A stretch of DNA of 38,327 nucleotides from Bacteroidota bacterium (GTDB taxonomy: Bacteria; Bacteroidota; Ignavibacteria; Ignavibacteriales; Ignavibacteriaceae), in assembly GCA_021783875.1 (NCBI GenBank), contig JAJXTM010000003.1, forward strand, positions 1-38,327, read 5' to 3'. This document shows, in pieces, positions 23,589-32,242 of the stretch. The stretch's first letter is position 1. Each line of letters starts with the position of its first letter. The notes below the pieces were generated by a model. That model did not search any database and was not told the DNA's origin. It worked only from the letters and a program-made list of their open reading frames with translations. Made by a program: the position numbers and the translations under genes.

Positions 23589-24665
23589 TTAATTTTGAAC
23601 GGTGAAACCGGATTTTTCGATTAAAAATTTAGCCTTCATAGCTATTTGTTCTGAATCAAATGAGATTCTAAAAGTACCTCCCGTACCTTCACGAATTTTA
23701 AGAAGTTCGATATCCTTAATATTTATTCCTTCATTGAACAATAATGTAGTTAGATTACTAAGCACTCCCGGTTTATCGCTTACAAATACGTAAATATCAT
23801 ATAAAGGGTTTATAAAACCCTTATTGTTCTTAGGTATTTCATCGCGTTTAATTCTTGCAGATTCAAAAGATTTTTCTATAAATTTTAAATCGCCGGACTT
23901 AATTGCATTTTCTATGGCACCGAGTCTTTCTTTTATTGTTTTGATAGAGAAAATAATATTTTTACTATTGAGATCAATGACGGATTCCCATATATCAAAC
24001 TTGCTTGATGCAATGCGAGTCATGTCTCTGAAACCTCCTGCGGAAAAGTCAAGATAGTTTATTTTTCCTTCTTCTTCGGGAAGTGAATTTACCAATGCGA
24101 TAGAAAGAAGCTGTGGTAGATGGCTAACCATGGATACAATTTTATCATGAAGTTTTGGATCGATAAACTTTATTCGAGCGCCAAGCAAATCAATAATTTT
24201 CAACAAAGGTCCTGACTCATTTTTTAATGTATCCGACAGAATGTAAATGGAGTTTTGGAATAGCAAAGGATCTGAGTTTTCGAATCCACCCTGCTCTTTG
24301 CCGGTCATTGGATGCCCGCCAATGTATTTCCCTTTACTTTTTAACTTCTTCCATTTTTTTTCAAAAACATATTTTACTCCGGATACATCAGTAATTATTG
24401 AATTTGATTTTATGAGCGGAGCAAGAATATTTAAAGCTTTTAGAGATATGCTGGTAGGTAGGCATAGAAAAATAATGTCAGCGTTGGCTGCTTCTTCAAT
24501 AGAATTTAATTCCCTATCGATTAAATTGGACTTCTTTGCTGATAATAGGACATCTTTTTTATCGAAGGCATTGATTATATAGTCTGAAGAAGTATTCTTT
24601 AGAGATTTTGCAATTGAGCCGCCTATTAGTCCGAGACCGATAATTGATATTTTATTCGAAATCAA
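23589..24665 (-). CDS. tyrA: Prephenate dehydrogenase with C-terminal ACT domain
   Basis: The 358-residue enzyme begins with a Rossmann motif GLGLIGGS (10-17) and shows IIFLCLP, TDVSGVK and the catalytic GGHPMTGKEQGG stretch of the TyrA family. An ACT domain fills roughly residues 288-358 (YDIYVFVSDKPGVLSNLTTLL then the GGTFRISF strand), giving allosteric control by tyrosine or another aromatic amino acid. It oxidatively decarboxylates prephenate to 4-hydroxyphenylpyruvate for tyrosine. It follows aroF on the same strand with a hairpin in the 95-base gap and is directly followed by the DUF2779 gene. The assignment is firm; NAD versus NADP use is not resolved. Confidence 0.93.
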   Translation of the reverse strand: MISNKISIIGLGLIGGSIAKSLKNTSSDYIINAFDKKDVLLSAKKSNLIDRELNSIEEAANADIIFLCLPTSISLKALNILAPLIKSNSIITDVSGVKYVFEKKWKKLKSKGKYIGGHPMTGKEQGGFENSDPLLFQNSIYILSDTLKNESGPLLKIIDLLGARIKFIDPKLHDKIVSMVSHLPQLLSIALVNSLPEEEGKINYLDFSAGGFRDMTRIASSKFDIWESVIDLNSKNIIFSIKTIKERLGAIENAIKSGDLKFIEKSFESARIKRDEIPKNNKGFINPLYDIYVFVSDKPGVLSNLTTLLFNEGINIKDIELLKIREGTGGTFRISFDSEQIAMKAKFLIEKSGFTVQN

Positions 24666-24715
24666 TTTTTGTTTCTTAATGTTTATTGCTTAACTAATAA
24701 ATTAGAAAAAATTGA

Positions 24716-24733
24716 TACCCGCTTTCGCGGGTA
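24716..24733 (-). terminator. GNRA-capped hairpin between aroF and tyrA
   Basis: TACCCGC (24716-24722) pairs with GCGGGTA (24727-24733) around a 4-base loop that reads GAAA on the minus strand, the same loop and core as the hairpin at 9264-9283. It lies 28 bases after the aroF stop and is followed by ATCAATTTTTTC on the minus strand. It may end or attenuate the mutS-aroF transcript before tyrA. Confidence 0.65.
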
Positions 24734-24760
24734 AGAAATAATATTTTTATATATTCACTT

Positions 24761-25774
24761 TTACATTTTTCTGCTGATTACTTCAGCTATTGATTTAACT
24801 TGTTTCATCAAGTCAATATATTGTTCTGGTAAAAGGGCTTGAGGTCCGTCTGATAAAGCTTTTTCCGGGTCATTGTGGATTTCAACCATTAGACCATCTG
24901 CACCGGCAGCTACAGCGGCTCTTGCCATAGGAAGCACTTTATCACGCAGTCCGGTAGCATGTGAAGGATCGGCTATTACCGGTAAATGACTTCTTTTATG
25001 AACTACTGGAATTGCGGAAAGATCAAATGTATTTCTTGTTGAAGTTTCAAATGTGCGTATGCCTCTTTCGCAAAGCATCACTTCCTTATTTCCATTGGAC
25101 AATATATATTCGGCAGACATCAGCCAATCTTCAACAGTCGCAGACAGCCCTCGTTTAAGCATTATAGGAGTAGAAGTTTTCCCCAAGTCACGAAGCAATG
25201 AGAAATTCTGCATATTACGAGCACCGACCTGAAAAATATCCGTATATTCTTCAATCAATTTAATTTGAGCAGATTCCATAACTTCAGTAATAACCAGAAG
25301 ATTATATTTATCAGCAGCTTTTCTCAAGAGCTTTAAACCTTCTTCTCCGAGTCCTTGAAATGAATAAGGAGAGGTTCTAGGCTTAAATGCACCGCCGCGA
25401 AGTATTTTAGCACCTGAATTTGCTACGATTTCGGCAATAGTAAATATTTGATCTTCATTTTCAACTGAACAAGGACCAGCCATCATAACGACTTCGTCCC
25501 CGCCAATTACAACATTTTTAATTTTAATTTCGGTATTCTCTTTTTTAAAGCTTCGGCTAGCTAGTTTAAATGGTTCTGTAATGCGATATACTTCAGCTAC
25601 GCCATCAAGGATTTTAACTTTGCGAGTATCAAAGTCAGGTTTAACTCCAATTGCACCTAAAATAATTTGTTCAACACCTGTAGAAGTATGTACTGCAAAT
25701 CCGAAATCTTCCAGATGTTTTATTACGTTTTCTATTTGTTTATCGGAAACATTTTTTTCAAGAACTACTACCAC
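24761..25774 (-). CDS. aroF: 3-deoxy-7-phosphoheptulonate (DAHP) synthase, type I-beta
   Basis: The 337-residue enzyme has a ferredoxin-like N-terminal regulatory domain (about 1-70), as in Thermotoga DAHP synthase, then the catalytic barrel. Key stretches are MAGPCSVEN with metal-ligand Cys102, [51 protein letters not shown] with a metal His, and [11 protein letters not shown]. It condenses phosphoenolpyruvate and erythrose-4-phosphate as the first step of the shikimate pathway. It is 11 bases downstream of the DUF1684 lipoprotein, itself overlapping mutS, so the three probably share a transcript. Upstream of tyrA, it makes an aromatic amino acid pair. Confidence 0.95.
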   Translation of the reverse strand: MVVVLEKNVSDKQIENVIKHLEDFGFAVHTSTGVEQIILGAIGVKPDFDTRKVKILDGVAEVYRITEPFKLASRSFKKENTEIKIKNVVIGGDEVVMMAGPCSVENEDQIFTIAEIVANSGAKILRGGAFKPRTSPYSFQGLGEEGLKLLRKAADKYNLLVITEVMESAQIKLIEEYTDIFQVGARNMQNFSLLRDLGKTSTPIMLKRGLSATVEDWLMSAEYILSNGNKEVMLCERGIRTFETSTRNTFDLSAIPVVHKRSHLPVIADPSHATGLRDKVLPMARAAVAAGADGLMVEIHNDPEKALSDGPQALLPEQYIDLMKQVKSIAEVISRKM

Positions 25775-25785
25775 ATTAACTCCTT

Positions 25786-26424
25786 CTATTTATGAAATTT
25801 TTTTTCGCCAGCTTCAATTGCTACATCCAAATGATCTTCTTTCCGAGGAATAGCACACGAATATGTTGGTGTATAAGCGCAGTATGGATTGTATGCCATA
25901 TTAAAGTCAATAGTATAAATATAATTAGGGTCACGGCTTAAATCAAAATCTAGATATCGCCCTACACCATAGGTTTCATCTCCCGAAGTTTTATCGGTAA
26001 ACCATATTGTATAATAATTTATACTGTTACCGGATTTACCTTGATAGACGTTGAGTTTAATATTTTTATTATCAATATTAAATTTAACATAAGCAAAGCG
26101 AACAATCTGCCGAGCCTCTCCTTTAGTTCCAAAAACTGTTACCGTATCTCTTTTATCATAAAGATATAACTTGCTATAAAAGACATAATCGGGATTTACA
26201 TCATAATAATTAAGCGGATGAAATGAAACATTCTTATCGCGTTGGAATGGAGAATCGGGATCACTCTTCATATAATCATTTTTTTCCTGTCGCAATTTGT
26301 TAACACCGTTTATGTAAAACAGCTGCTGCTCAGTGTATTTTTTTTCACAGGAATTTAAAAGCAGCCCGAATGTAAATATAAAAAGTATTAGATATAAATA
26401 TTTTATTGTTTTTACTTTAAACAT
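25786..26424 (-). CDS. DUF1684-family lipoprotein
   Basis: The 212-residue protein has a signal peptide with lipobox LLNSC (Cys26) and the DUF1684 pattern: KNDYMKSDPDSPF, SFHPLNYYDVNPDY, RYLDFDL, then FNMAYNPYCAYTPTYSCAIP near the C-terminus, where the NPYC...YSCAIP block is the family hallmark. The fold is beta-rich and its biochemical role is unknown. It is tethered to the membrane, probably the outer one. Its ATG lies inside the last codons of mutS (8-base overlap, ATGTTTAA), which implies translational coupling; this is odd since a lipoprotein and a mismatch-repair gene have no clear shared job. Confidence 0.85.
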   Translation of the reverse strand: MFKVKTIKYLYLILFIFTFGLLLNSCEKKYTEQQLFYINGVNKLRQEKNDYMKSDPDSPFQRDKNVSFHPLNYYDVNPDYVFYSKLYLYDKRDTVTVFGTKGEARQIVRFAYVKFNIDNKNIKLNVYQGKSGNSINYYTIWFTDKTSGDETYGVGRYLDFDLSRDPNYIYTIDFNMAYNPYCAYTPTYSCAIPRKEDHLDVAIEAGEKKFHK

Positions 26425-29029
26425 TATCTTTTACCCTTTTCTTTAAATCGCTTAATTTATTGAGTGCCTCAATGGGAGTAAGGTTATTGAGTTCAATATC
26501 GTCAATCTCTTTTCTGAACTTATCATCTCTAAATTCAAACAAGCTAATTTGTGAACCATCTTCTTCCTTCAGCTTTTTCAATCTTTCTTTTCTCACTTCA
26601 TAAGGAGTTAGTTCTTTGCTTTCCAAATTTTGGAGAATTTCCTTAGCTCTATTAGTTACAAACTGAGGCAGACCAGCCATTTGAGCGACCTGGATTCCGT
26701 AACTATGGTCCGCACCACCGGAGCTTACTTTATGCAAAAATATTACTTTATCATCTATTTCTCTTACTTCAACTTTAAAATTTCTTATGCGTGGGAATAT
26801 TTCAGCCATTTCATTTAGTTCATGGTAATGAGTAGCGAACAAAGTTTTAGCACGCACATTTGGGTTTTCATGCAGAAATTCCGTAATTGCCCATGCAATA
26901 GAAATTCCGTCAAAAGTGCTTGTTCCCCTTCCTATTTCATCAAGTAGAATTAAGCTTTTGGAAGTAGCATTATTTAGAATATTTGCTGCTTCCTGCATTT
27001 CAACAAGGAAGGTACTTTCTCCCGCTGAGATATTATCACTCGCCCCGACGCGGGTAAATATTCTGTCGACTAGTCCTATTATTGCTTTTTTAGCGGGAAC
27101 AAAGGAGCCAATTTGCGCAAGAAGAACTATAAGACCAATTTGTCGAAGAAAGACTGACTTCCCAGCCATATTAGGACCGGTTAAAATTATGATTTGATTT
27201 TTTTCATCATCTAGAGAGCAGTTATTAACACTAAATTTTTCTCCCGGAGGTAAAATCCTTTCAATGACAGGATGCCTTCCATCAGTGATTTCAATTGAAT
27301 GATTTTCATTTATTTCCGGTTTTACATAATTATTTTGCTCAGCAATTTCTGCAAAGGAGAGATAACAATCCAAAGTGGCAATCATTTTAGCATTTTGCTG
27401 AATTGAATCGACATGATGAGCTACAATAAGCCTTATTTCATTAAATAGTTGAGACTCAAGTTCATATATTTTTTCTTCGGCATTTAAGATTTTATCTTCA
27501 TAATCTTTCAAATCCGGAGTAATATATCTTTCAGAATTAACCAGAGTTTGTTTTCGTATGTAATCAGTTGGAACTTTATCTTTATTAGCTTGACTAATTT
27601 CGATATAATATCCAAAAACTCTATTATAGCTTACTTTAAGAGAAGAAATACCACTTCTTTCTCTTTCAGTTTTTTGAAGATTAGCAATCCAATCTTTTCC
27701 GTTAAGAGAAATGTTCCTTAATTCGTCAAGTTCAGCGCTAAAGCCATGTTTAATTACTCCGCCTTCGGCTAAGTTTAAAGGCGGGAAATCGATGATAGCT
27801 TTTTCAATTTTCTGCACCAAGCCTTCAAGCGGAGATAAATTATTTTGTATAAAAATTAATGATTTTGCCGTTACTGATTCAAGCAGGCTTTTTAGAGCCG
27901 GAATTTTAGTCAAGGAAGATTTAAGGGCAACCAGTTCGCGGGGATTTGCCCTTCCGGTGCAGATTTTAGATACTAATCTTTCAAGATCGCCTATTTCTTT
28001 TAACTCATTCAGAAGATTTTTCCGAAGAGTTTTATTCAGATAAAGATTTTCTACTGCATTCTGTCTTATCTGAATCTGTTCTAATTTTCTTAAAGGTGCA
28101 GATACCCATTTTTTTAATAATCTGCCGCCCATAGCTGTTTCGGTGTTATCGAGGATTGAAATTAATGAACCTTCCCTGTTGCCGTCCTGCATTGAAAAAG
28201 TAATTTCTAAATTTCGTTTTGTAGAATAATCCAGCGCCATAAAGTCAGACGGATTATATTCGGAGATTTTATTAAGATGAGACAAATTTTGTTTTTGAGT
28301 TTCCTGCAAGTAGTTCAATACGGAACCTGCAGCGGTAATACCCGCAATAAGATTATCAATACCAAAACCTTTTAGGTTTACGGTTTTAAACTGCATAACT
28401 AAAAGTTCTTTTGCGTAATCGTAATTAAAGATCCAGTCATCAACTTTTGTCAGTCTGATGGTCGGATTGATTTTTTGAATGGTTTGAGAAAGCCAATCTT
28501 TATCTTTCTTTTGAATAATAATTTCGGAAGGAGATATAGTTTCGACTTGCTGATTGATATTTTCAGTTGGGATTTCATAGGCAAAAAATTCACCGGTAGA
28601 AATATCGCAAAAAGAAATTCCGGTAATAGTATCTTTAACGCAAAGACTAAGCAAATAATTATTTTTTTTATGATCTAAAAGTTTATCGGAGAAAGCAACA
28701 CCCGGAGTAATAACTTCAATAACCTCACGTTTAACAATTCCCTTTGCGAATTTAGGATTTTCCATTTGCTCGCAGACAGCCACACGGTAACCAGCGCGAA
28801 CCAGTTTTGGAAGATAAGTATCGAGGGCATGATGAGGAAAACCGGCAAGTGGTACTTCCCCGGCAGCGCCGTTAGCTCGTTTAGTGAGAGTAATTCCCAA
28901 AACTTTTGAAGCTATTTTCGCATCATCTTCAAAAGTTTCAAAGAAATCGCCCATCCGGAAGAGTAAAATAGTATCCGGATTAGCTGATTTTATCTTACTA
29001 TATTGTAACATTAATGGTGTTTGTTGCAT
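26417..29029 (-). CDS. mutS: DNA mismatch repair protein MutS
   Basis: The 870-residue protein matches MutS I in length and layout. The mismatch-recognition loop MGDFFETFEDDA keeps the Phe-x-Glu pair. The connector, lever and clamp regions follow. The C-terminal ATPase shows Walker A TGPNMAGKS, LVEMQEAANIL, Walker B SLILLDEIGRGTS, the ATHYHEL motif and the helix-turn-helix HSYGIQVAQMAGLP. The C-terminal tail has the LFEF motif, which may bind the replication clamp. MutS detects mismatches and recruits MutL. It heads an overlapping run with a DUF1684 lipoprotein and aroF. A perfect 8-bp inverted repeat lies 9-33 bases upstream of the start. Confidence 0.97.
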   Translation of the reverse strand: MQQTPLMLQYSKIKSANPDTILLFRMGDFFETFEDDAKIASKVLGITLTKRANGAAGEVPLAGFPHHALDTYLPKLVRAGYRVAVCEQMENPKFAKGIVKREVIEVITPGVAFSDKLLDHKKNNYLLSLCVKDTITGISFCDISTGEFFAYEIPTENINQQVETISPSEIIIQKKDKDWLSQTIQKINPTIRLTKVDDWIFNYDYAKELLVMQFKTVNLKGFGIDNLIAGITAAGSVLNYLQETQKQNLSHLNKISEYNPSDFMALDYSTKRNLEITFSMQDGNREGSLISILDNTETAMGGRLLKKWVSAPLRKLEQIQIRQNAVENLYLNKTLRKNLLNELKEIGDLERLVSKICTGRANPRELVALKSSLTKIPALKSLLESVTAKSLIFIQNNLSPLEGLVQKIEKAIIDFPPLNLAEGGVIKHGFSAELDELRNISLNGKDWIANLQKTERERSGISSLKVSYNRVFGYYIEISQANKDKVPTDYIRKQTLVNSERYITPDLKDYEDKILNAEEKIYELESQLFNEIRLIVAHHVDSIQQNAKMIATLDCYLSFAEIAEQNNYVKPEINENHSIEITDGRHPVIERILPPGEKFSVNNCSLDDEKNQIIILTGPNMAGKSVFLRQIGLIVLLAQIGSFVPAKKAIIGLVDRIFTRVGASDNISAGESTFLVEMQEAANILNNATSKSLILLDEIGRGTSTFDGISIAWAITEFLHENPNVRAKTLFATHYHELNEMAEIFPRIRNFKVEVREIDDKVIFLHKVSSGGADHSYGIQVAQMAGLPQFVTNRAKEILQNLESKELTPYEVRKERLKKLKEEDGSQISLFEFRDDKFRKEIDDIELNNLTPIEALNKLSDLKKRVKDNV

Positions 29030-29353
29030 AGCATTAAATTAAGGTGTTTAAAATACCTTAATATGGAAAGAATATCAATTTTGAAATATTTTTATTATCG
29101 GGTCGAAACGTATTAACGAATACATCAGCGAATCTAAAGCCGGTTATATTCAAATAAAAAGAACTTAACAAAGTTTTATTATTTTCATTCACTTTTGATA
29201 TAAGTTTAAAAAAATGTCCAATTATAAATATAATTTTTCTATTCTTCCATTTATTTCAAATGTTCACAAAAAGATTTCTTTTGGGGATAGAAATATTGAA
29301 TATAATTACAAATAATTAGTTATTAGAATTAAGTATTTTACTCATGTTATAGG
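29030..29353. other. Divergent intergenic region (324 bases) between mutS and the amidoligase-like cassette
   Basis: AT-rich, no complete gene. It should contain promoters for both directions. The only clear structure is the inverted repeat at 29038-29062 near mutS. I see no convincing TAnnTTTG box for the plus-strand cassette, and an ATG near 29344 opens only a two-codon frame. Confidence 0.5.
29038..29062. promoter_or_regulatory. Perfect inverted repeat just upstream of mutS
   Basis: ATTAAGGT (29038-29045) and ACCTTAAT (29055-29062) form a perfect 8-bp inverted repeat around a 9-base centre, beginning nine bases upstream of the mutS ATG. It could be an operator or a 5'-leader stem affecting translation. 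Confidence 0.4.
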
Positions 29354-30166
29354 TTGAAAAGAGTATTTAATTTTTTATATTTGTACTTAAGAAGAAGTTA
29401 TTACAATTTCTATTTTATCCATAATCCAAAAGAGATAAACAAATTGAGAGAAGAATATCATAAATGGCATTCACAGTATTTTGAACGTGAATTTGAAATG
29501 CTTGTTTTTGGTCATGACGGTTATCCAATAATATTATTTCCTACTTCAAAAGGAAGATTTTATGAAAATAAGGATTTCGGATTAGTAGGCAGTGCAGAAA
29601 GTCTTCTAAATGATGGAAAAATTAAGATATATTGCCCGGATAGCGTCGATGCGGAAAGCTGGTATAACTATTCAATAAGTCCTGCTGATAGGGTTAAATC
29701 TCATACTGGTTATGAAAATGTTATTTTATATGATGTTGTTGAATTTGCCAAACATGAAACCGGTAGACAGAAGGTTGGATTAGCAGGGTGCAGTTTCGGA
29801 GGATATCATGCGGCTAATTTAGCATTCAGATATCCTGGAAAATTCGGGTACGTTTTCAGCATGGGCGGCAGTTTTGATATTAAGCAATTTTTAGCAGGTT
29901 ATTACGATGACAATTGTTATTTCAATAATCCTCCGGACTATTTGCCAAATTTAGAAGACAACTGGTTTCTTGATAGGATTAAGGAAATGGGTATTATACT
30001 AGGAACTGGAGAATGGGATATGTGTCTCGATGAAAATAAAAGACTTTCTAACATTCTTAATGAGAAAGGGATTAGCCATTGGCTTGATATCAGGCGGGAT
30101 GCTGGACATGATTGGCAATGGTGGAGAGAAATGTTTCCGGAATATTTAGGAAAAATTAAGGAGTAA
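29354..30166 (+). CDS. Alpha/beta-hydrolase esterase (COG4947-like), first gene of cassette
   Basis: The 270-residue protein has the esterase pattern EYHKWHS, VFGHDGYPIILFPTSKGRF, and nucleophile elbow GCSFGG with Ser147; likely triad partners are Asp222 (GEWDMCLDE) and His252 (DAGHDWQWW). It resembles the EsterD/COG4947 type of small alpha/beta hydrolases. It should hydrolyse or transfer an ester or amide in the cytoplasm. The start is TTG at 29354; homologs as I recall them begin near the EYHKW stretch, so the first about 30 residues could be leader or a longer N-terminus. It ends two bases before the ATP-grasp gene; a role in releasing or trimming the product of the following ligases is inference. 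Confidence 0.72.
   Translation: MKRVFNFLYLYLRRSYYNFYFIHNPKEINKLREEYHKWHSQYFEREFEMLVFGHDGYPIILFPTSKGRFYENKDFGLVGSAESLLNDGKIKIYCPDSVDAESWYNYSISPADRVKSHTGYENVILYDVVEFAKHETGRQKVGLAGCSFGGYHAANLAFRYPGKFGYVFSMGGSFDIKQFLAGYYDDNCYFNNPPDYLPNLEDNWFLDRIKEMGIILGTGEWDMCLDENKRLSNILNEKGISHWLDIRRDAGHDWQWWREMFPEYLGKIKE
30160..30163 (+). promoter_or_regulatory. Ribosome binding site deciding a TTG start
   Basis: GGAG overlaps the last codon of the esterase gene and lies five bases from the TTG at 30169. It supports the TTG as the start of the ATP-grasp protein and coupling to the upstream gene. Confidence 0.6.
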
Positions 30167-30168
30167 CT

Positions 30169-31122
30169 TTGAAGAAAATCGGGATATTATTTGGTCAAGA
30201 GAATACTTTCCCACAGGCATTTGTGGATAGAGTTAATTCAAAAAAGGATTCTTCCGTTTCTGCGGATTTTGTCAAAATTGATAAAGTGATTCAAGGTGAA
30301 GAATGCGGATATGATGTCATTATTGACAGAATTTCGCAGGATGTTCCCTTTTATAGAGGATACTTAAAAAATGCTTCATTAAACGGAACCGCTGTTATTA
30401 ATAATCCGTTTTGGTGGAGTGCCGATGAAAAATTTTTTAATAATGCATTGGCTACAAAATTAAAAGTTGCTGTGCCTAAAACTGTTTTGCTTCCTTCTAA
30501 CCAACATCCTCCCGATACAACTTCAAATTCATTTAGGAATCTTACATATCCCTTAGATTGGGAAGGAATTTTTTCTTATGTAGGGTTTCCTGCTTATTTC
30601 AAGCCATTTTCCGGTGGAGGATGGAAAAATGTTTATAAACTTAATAATTCAGATGAGTTTTATAAAGCATATAATGAAACCGGTCAGCTAGTCATGATGC
30701 TTCAGGAAGAAATTATATTCACGGATTATTTTCGCTGTTATTGCATTGACAGAAAAGATGTTCACATAATGCAATATGATCCTAGGCAGCCGCATCATTT
30801 AAGATACGTTAAAGGATCTTTGGAGACTGAAAAAAAATTATTAGAGAAAATTGAAGCGGGTGTATTAGAGTTAAATAAGGGACTTGGTTACGATTTTAAT
30901 ACTGTTGAGTTTGCAGTGCGAGACGGAATACCTTATGCAATCGATTTCTGCAACCCAGCTCCGGATGCTGACCTAAATTCAGTTGGCGAAGATAATTTTG
31001 AATGGATTGTTGAAAGCTCCTCTAATATGGCAATAAGAAGAGCCCACAATCATATTCCCAGTAGAAATAATCTTACTTGGGGTAGTTTTATAAATTCATT
31101 TGTAAAAAACGAAACATTATAG
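30169..31122 (+). CDS. RimK-like ATP-grasp ligase
   Basis: The 317-residue protein shows the RimK/glutathione-synthetase-like ATP-grasp layout: an N-terminal pre-ATP-grasp domain (DVIIDRISQDVPFYRGYLKNA, NPFWWSADEKFFNNALA), the ATP-binding Lys145 in YFKPFSGGGW, the hinge MLQEEI, and Mg ligands Glu247 (NTVEFAV) and Asp259/Asn262 (IDFCNPAPD). These enzymes join a carboxylate to an amine through an acyl-phosphate. The start is TTG at 30169 with GGAG (30160-30163) five bases upstream, inside the end of the esterase gene. No ATG lies nearby. Together with the next gene it suggests successive amide bonds are formed. The substrates are unknown. Confidence 0.82.
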   Translation: MKKIGILFGQENTFPQAFVDRVNSKKDSSVSADFVKIDKVIQGEECGYDVIIDRISQDVPFYRGYLKNASLNGTAVINNPFWWSADEKFFNNALATKLKVAVPKTVLLPSNQHPPDTTSNSFRNLTYPLDWEGIFSYVGFPAYFKPFSGGGWKNVYKLNNSDEFYKAYNETGQLVMMLQEEIIFTDYFRCYCIDRKDVHIMQYDPRQPHHLRYVKGSLETEKKLLEKIEAGVLELNKGLGYDFNTVEFAVRDGIPYAIDFCNPAPDADLNSVGEDNFEWIVESSSNMAIRRAHNHIPSRNNLTWGSFINSFVKNETL

Positions 31123-31131
31123 GGAAAACAA

Positions 31132-32229
31132 TTGTTTACTTTAGGGATTGAAGAAGAGTTTCAAATTATAGATCCTGACACCCGTGAATTAAAATCGCAT
31201 ATTCAGCAGATACTTGAAGACGGTAAATCTATACTTGCCGAAAATGTGAAAGCAGAGATGCATCAATCTGTCGTTGAAATGGGCACTGGAATTTGCGGCG
31301 ATATTATGCACGCTAGACGAGAGGTGACAGAATTAAGGACTAACCTTTCACGCTTGGCAAAAAAAAACAACTTAAAAATTGCAGCGTCGGGTACACATCC
31401 ATTTTCTCATTGGAAAGATCAAAAAATTACTGATCATCCAAGATATCAAGAAATTGTCTCAGATATGCAGCAAGTGGCAAGAGCAAATTTAATATTCGGA
31501 CTTCATGTACATGTAGGGTTAGATGACAGGGAATCTGCTATACACATTATGAATTCGGCAAGATATTTTTTACCGCATATTTTCGCACTTTCTACCAATT
31601 CGCCTTTTTGGTTAGGAAGAAACACCGGTTTTAAATCCTATCGAAGTAAAGTGTTTGATCGGTTTCCCCGGACAGGTATACCAGATCATTTCGGAAGTGT
31701 TGCCGAATATGATAATTATATCAATTTGCTTGTTAAAACAAAATGTATTGATAATGCAAAAAAAGTTTGGTGGGATATTAGAGTTCATCCGTTTTTCGAT
31801 ACTCTTGAATTTAGGATTTGCGACATACCGATGAGGGTAGATGAAACAATAGCTATTGCGGCTCTTTGCCAGGCTTTAGTGTTCAAACTTTACAAATTGA
31901 TGAAACAGAATCTAGGATTTAGACTTTACCGTAGGTTACTAATTGCAGAGAATAAATGGCGTGCTGCGCGTTACGGCATTACCGGTAAATTAATTGACTT
32001 TGGTAAACAAGAGGAAGTAGATTTTAGTGAATTATCTAAGGAATTAATTGAATTTGTTGATGATGTAGTGGATGAGTTAGGTTCAAGAAATGAAATAAAT
32101 TATATCAATACTATAATGCAAAACGGCACCGGAGCAGATAGACAGCTTAAGGTTTGGGATGAGACTCAGGATTTAAGAAAAGTTGTTGACTATATTATTG
32201 AAGAAACTCAATTTGGATTGTCTATATAG
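31132..32229 (+). CDS. Carboxylate-amine ligase, YbdK/GCS2 family (glutamate-cysteine ligase-like)
   Basis: The 365-residue enzyme has the family signatures GIEEEFQIIDP at the N-terminus (metal-binding Glu cluster), HVHVG in FGLHVHVGLDD, and LEFRICDIPMR near residue 230, matching COG2170/YbdK-type ligases. These use ATP to form an amide between a gamma- or alpha-carboxylate and an amine, as in glutamate-cysteine ligase. Length is near the norm (about 370). The start is TTG at 31132 with AGGG around 31121-31124. It is nine bases after the ATP-grasp gene. YbdK itself has only weak glutamate-cysteine ligase activity, so the true substrates of this one are likely unlike glutathione. Confidence 0.87.
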   Translation: MFTLGIEEEFQIIDPDTRELKSHIQQILEDGKSILAENVKAEMHQSVVEMGTGICGDIMHARREVTELRTNLSRLAKKNNLKIAASGTHPFSHWKDQKITDHPRYQEIVSDMQQVARANLIFGLHVHVGLDDRESAIHIMNSARYFLPHIFALSTNSPFWLGRNTGFKSYRSKVFDRFPRTGIPDHFGSVAEYDNYINLLVKTKCIDNAKKVWWDIRVHPFFDTLEFRICDIPMRVDETIAIAALCQALVFKLYKLMKQNLGFRLYRRLLIAENKWRAARYGITGKLIDFGKQEEVDFSELSKELIEFVDDVVDELGSRNEINYINTIMQNGTGADRQLKVWDETQDLRKVVDYIIEETQFGLSI

Positions 32230-32242
32230 AATTAAGTATTAT

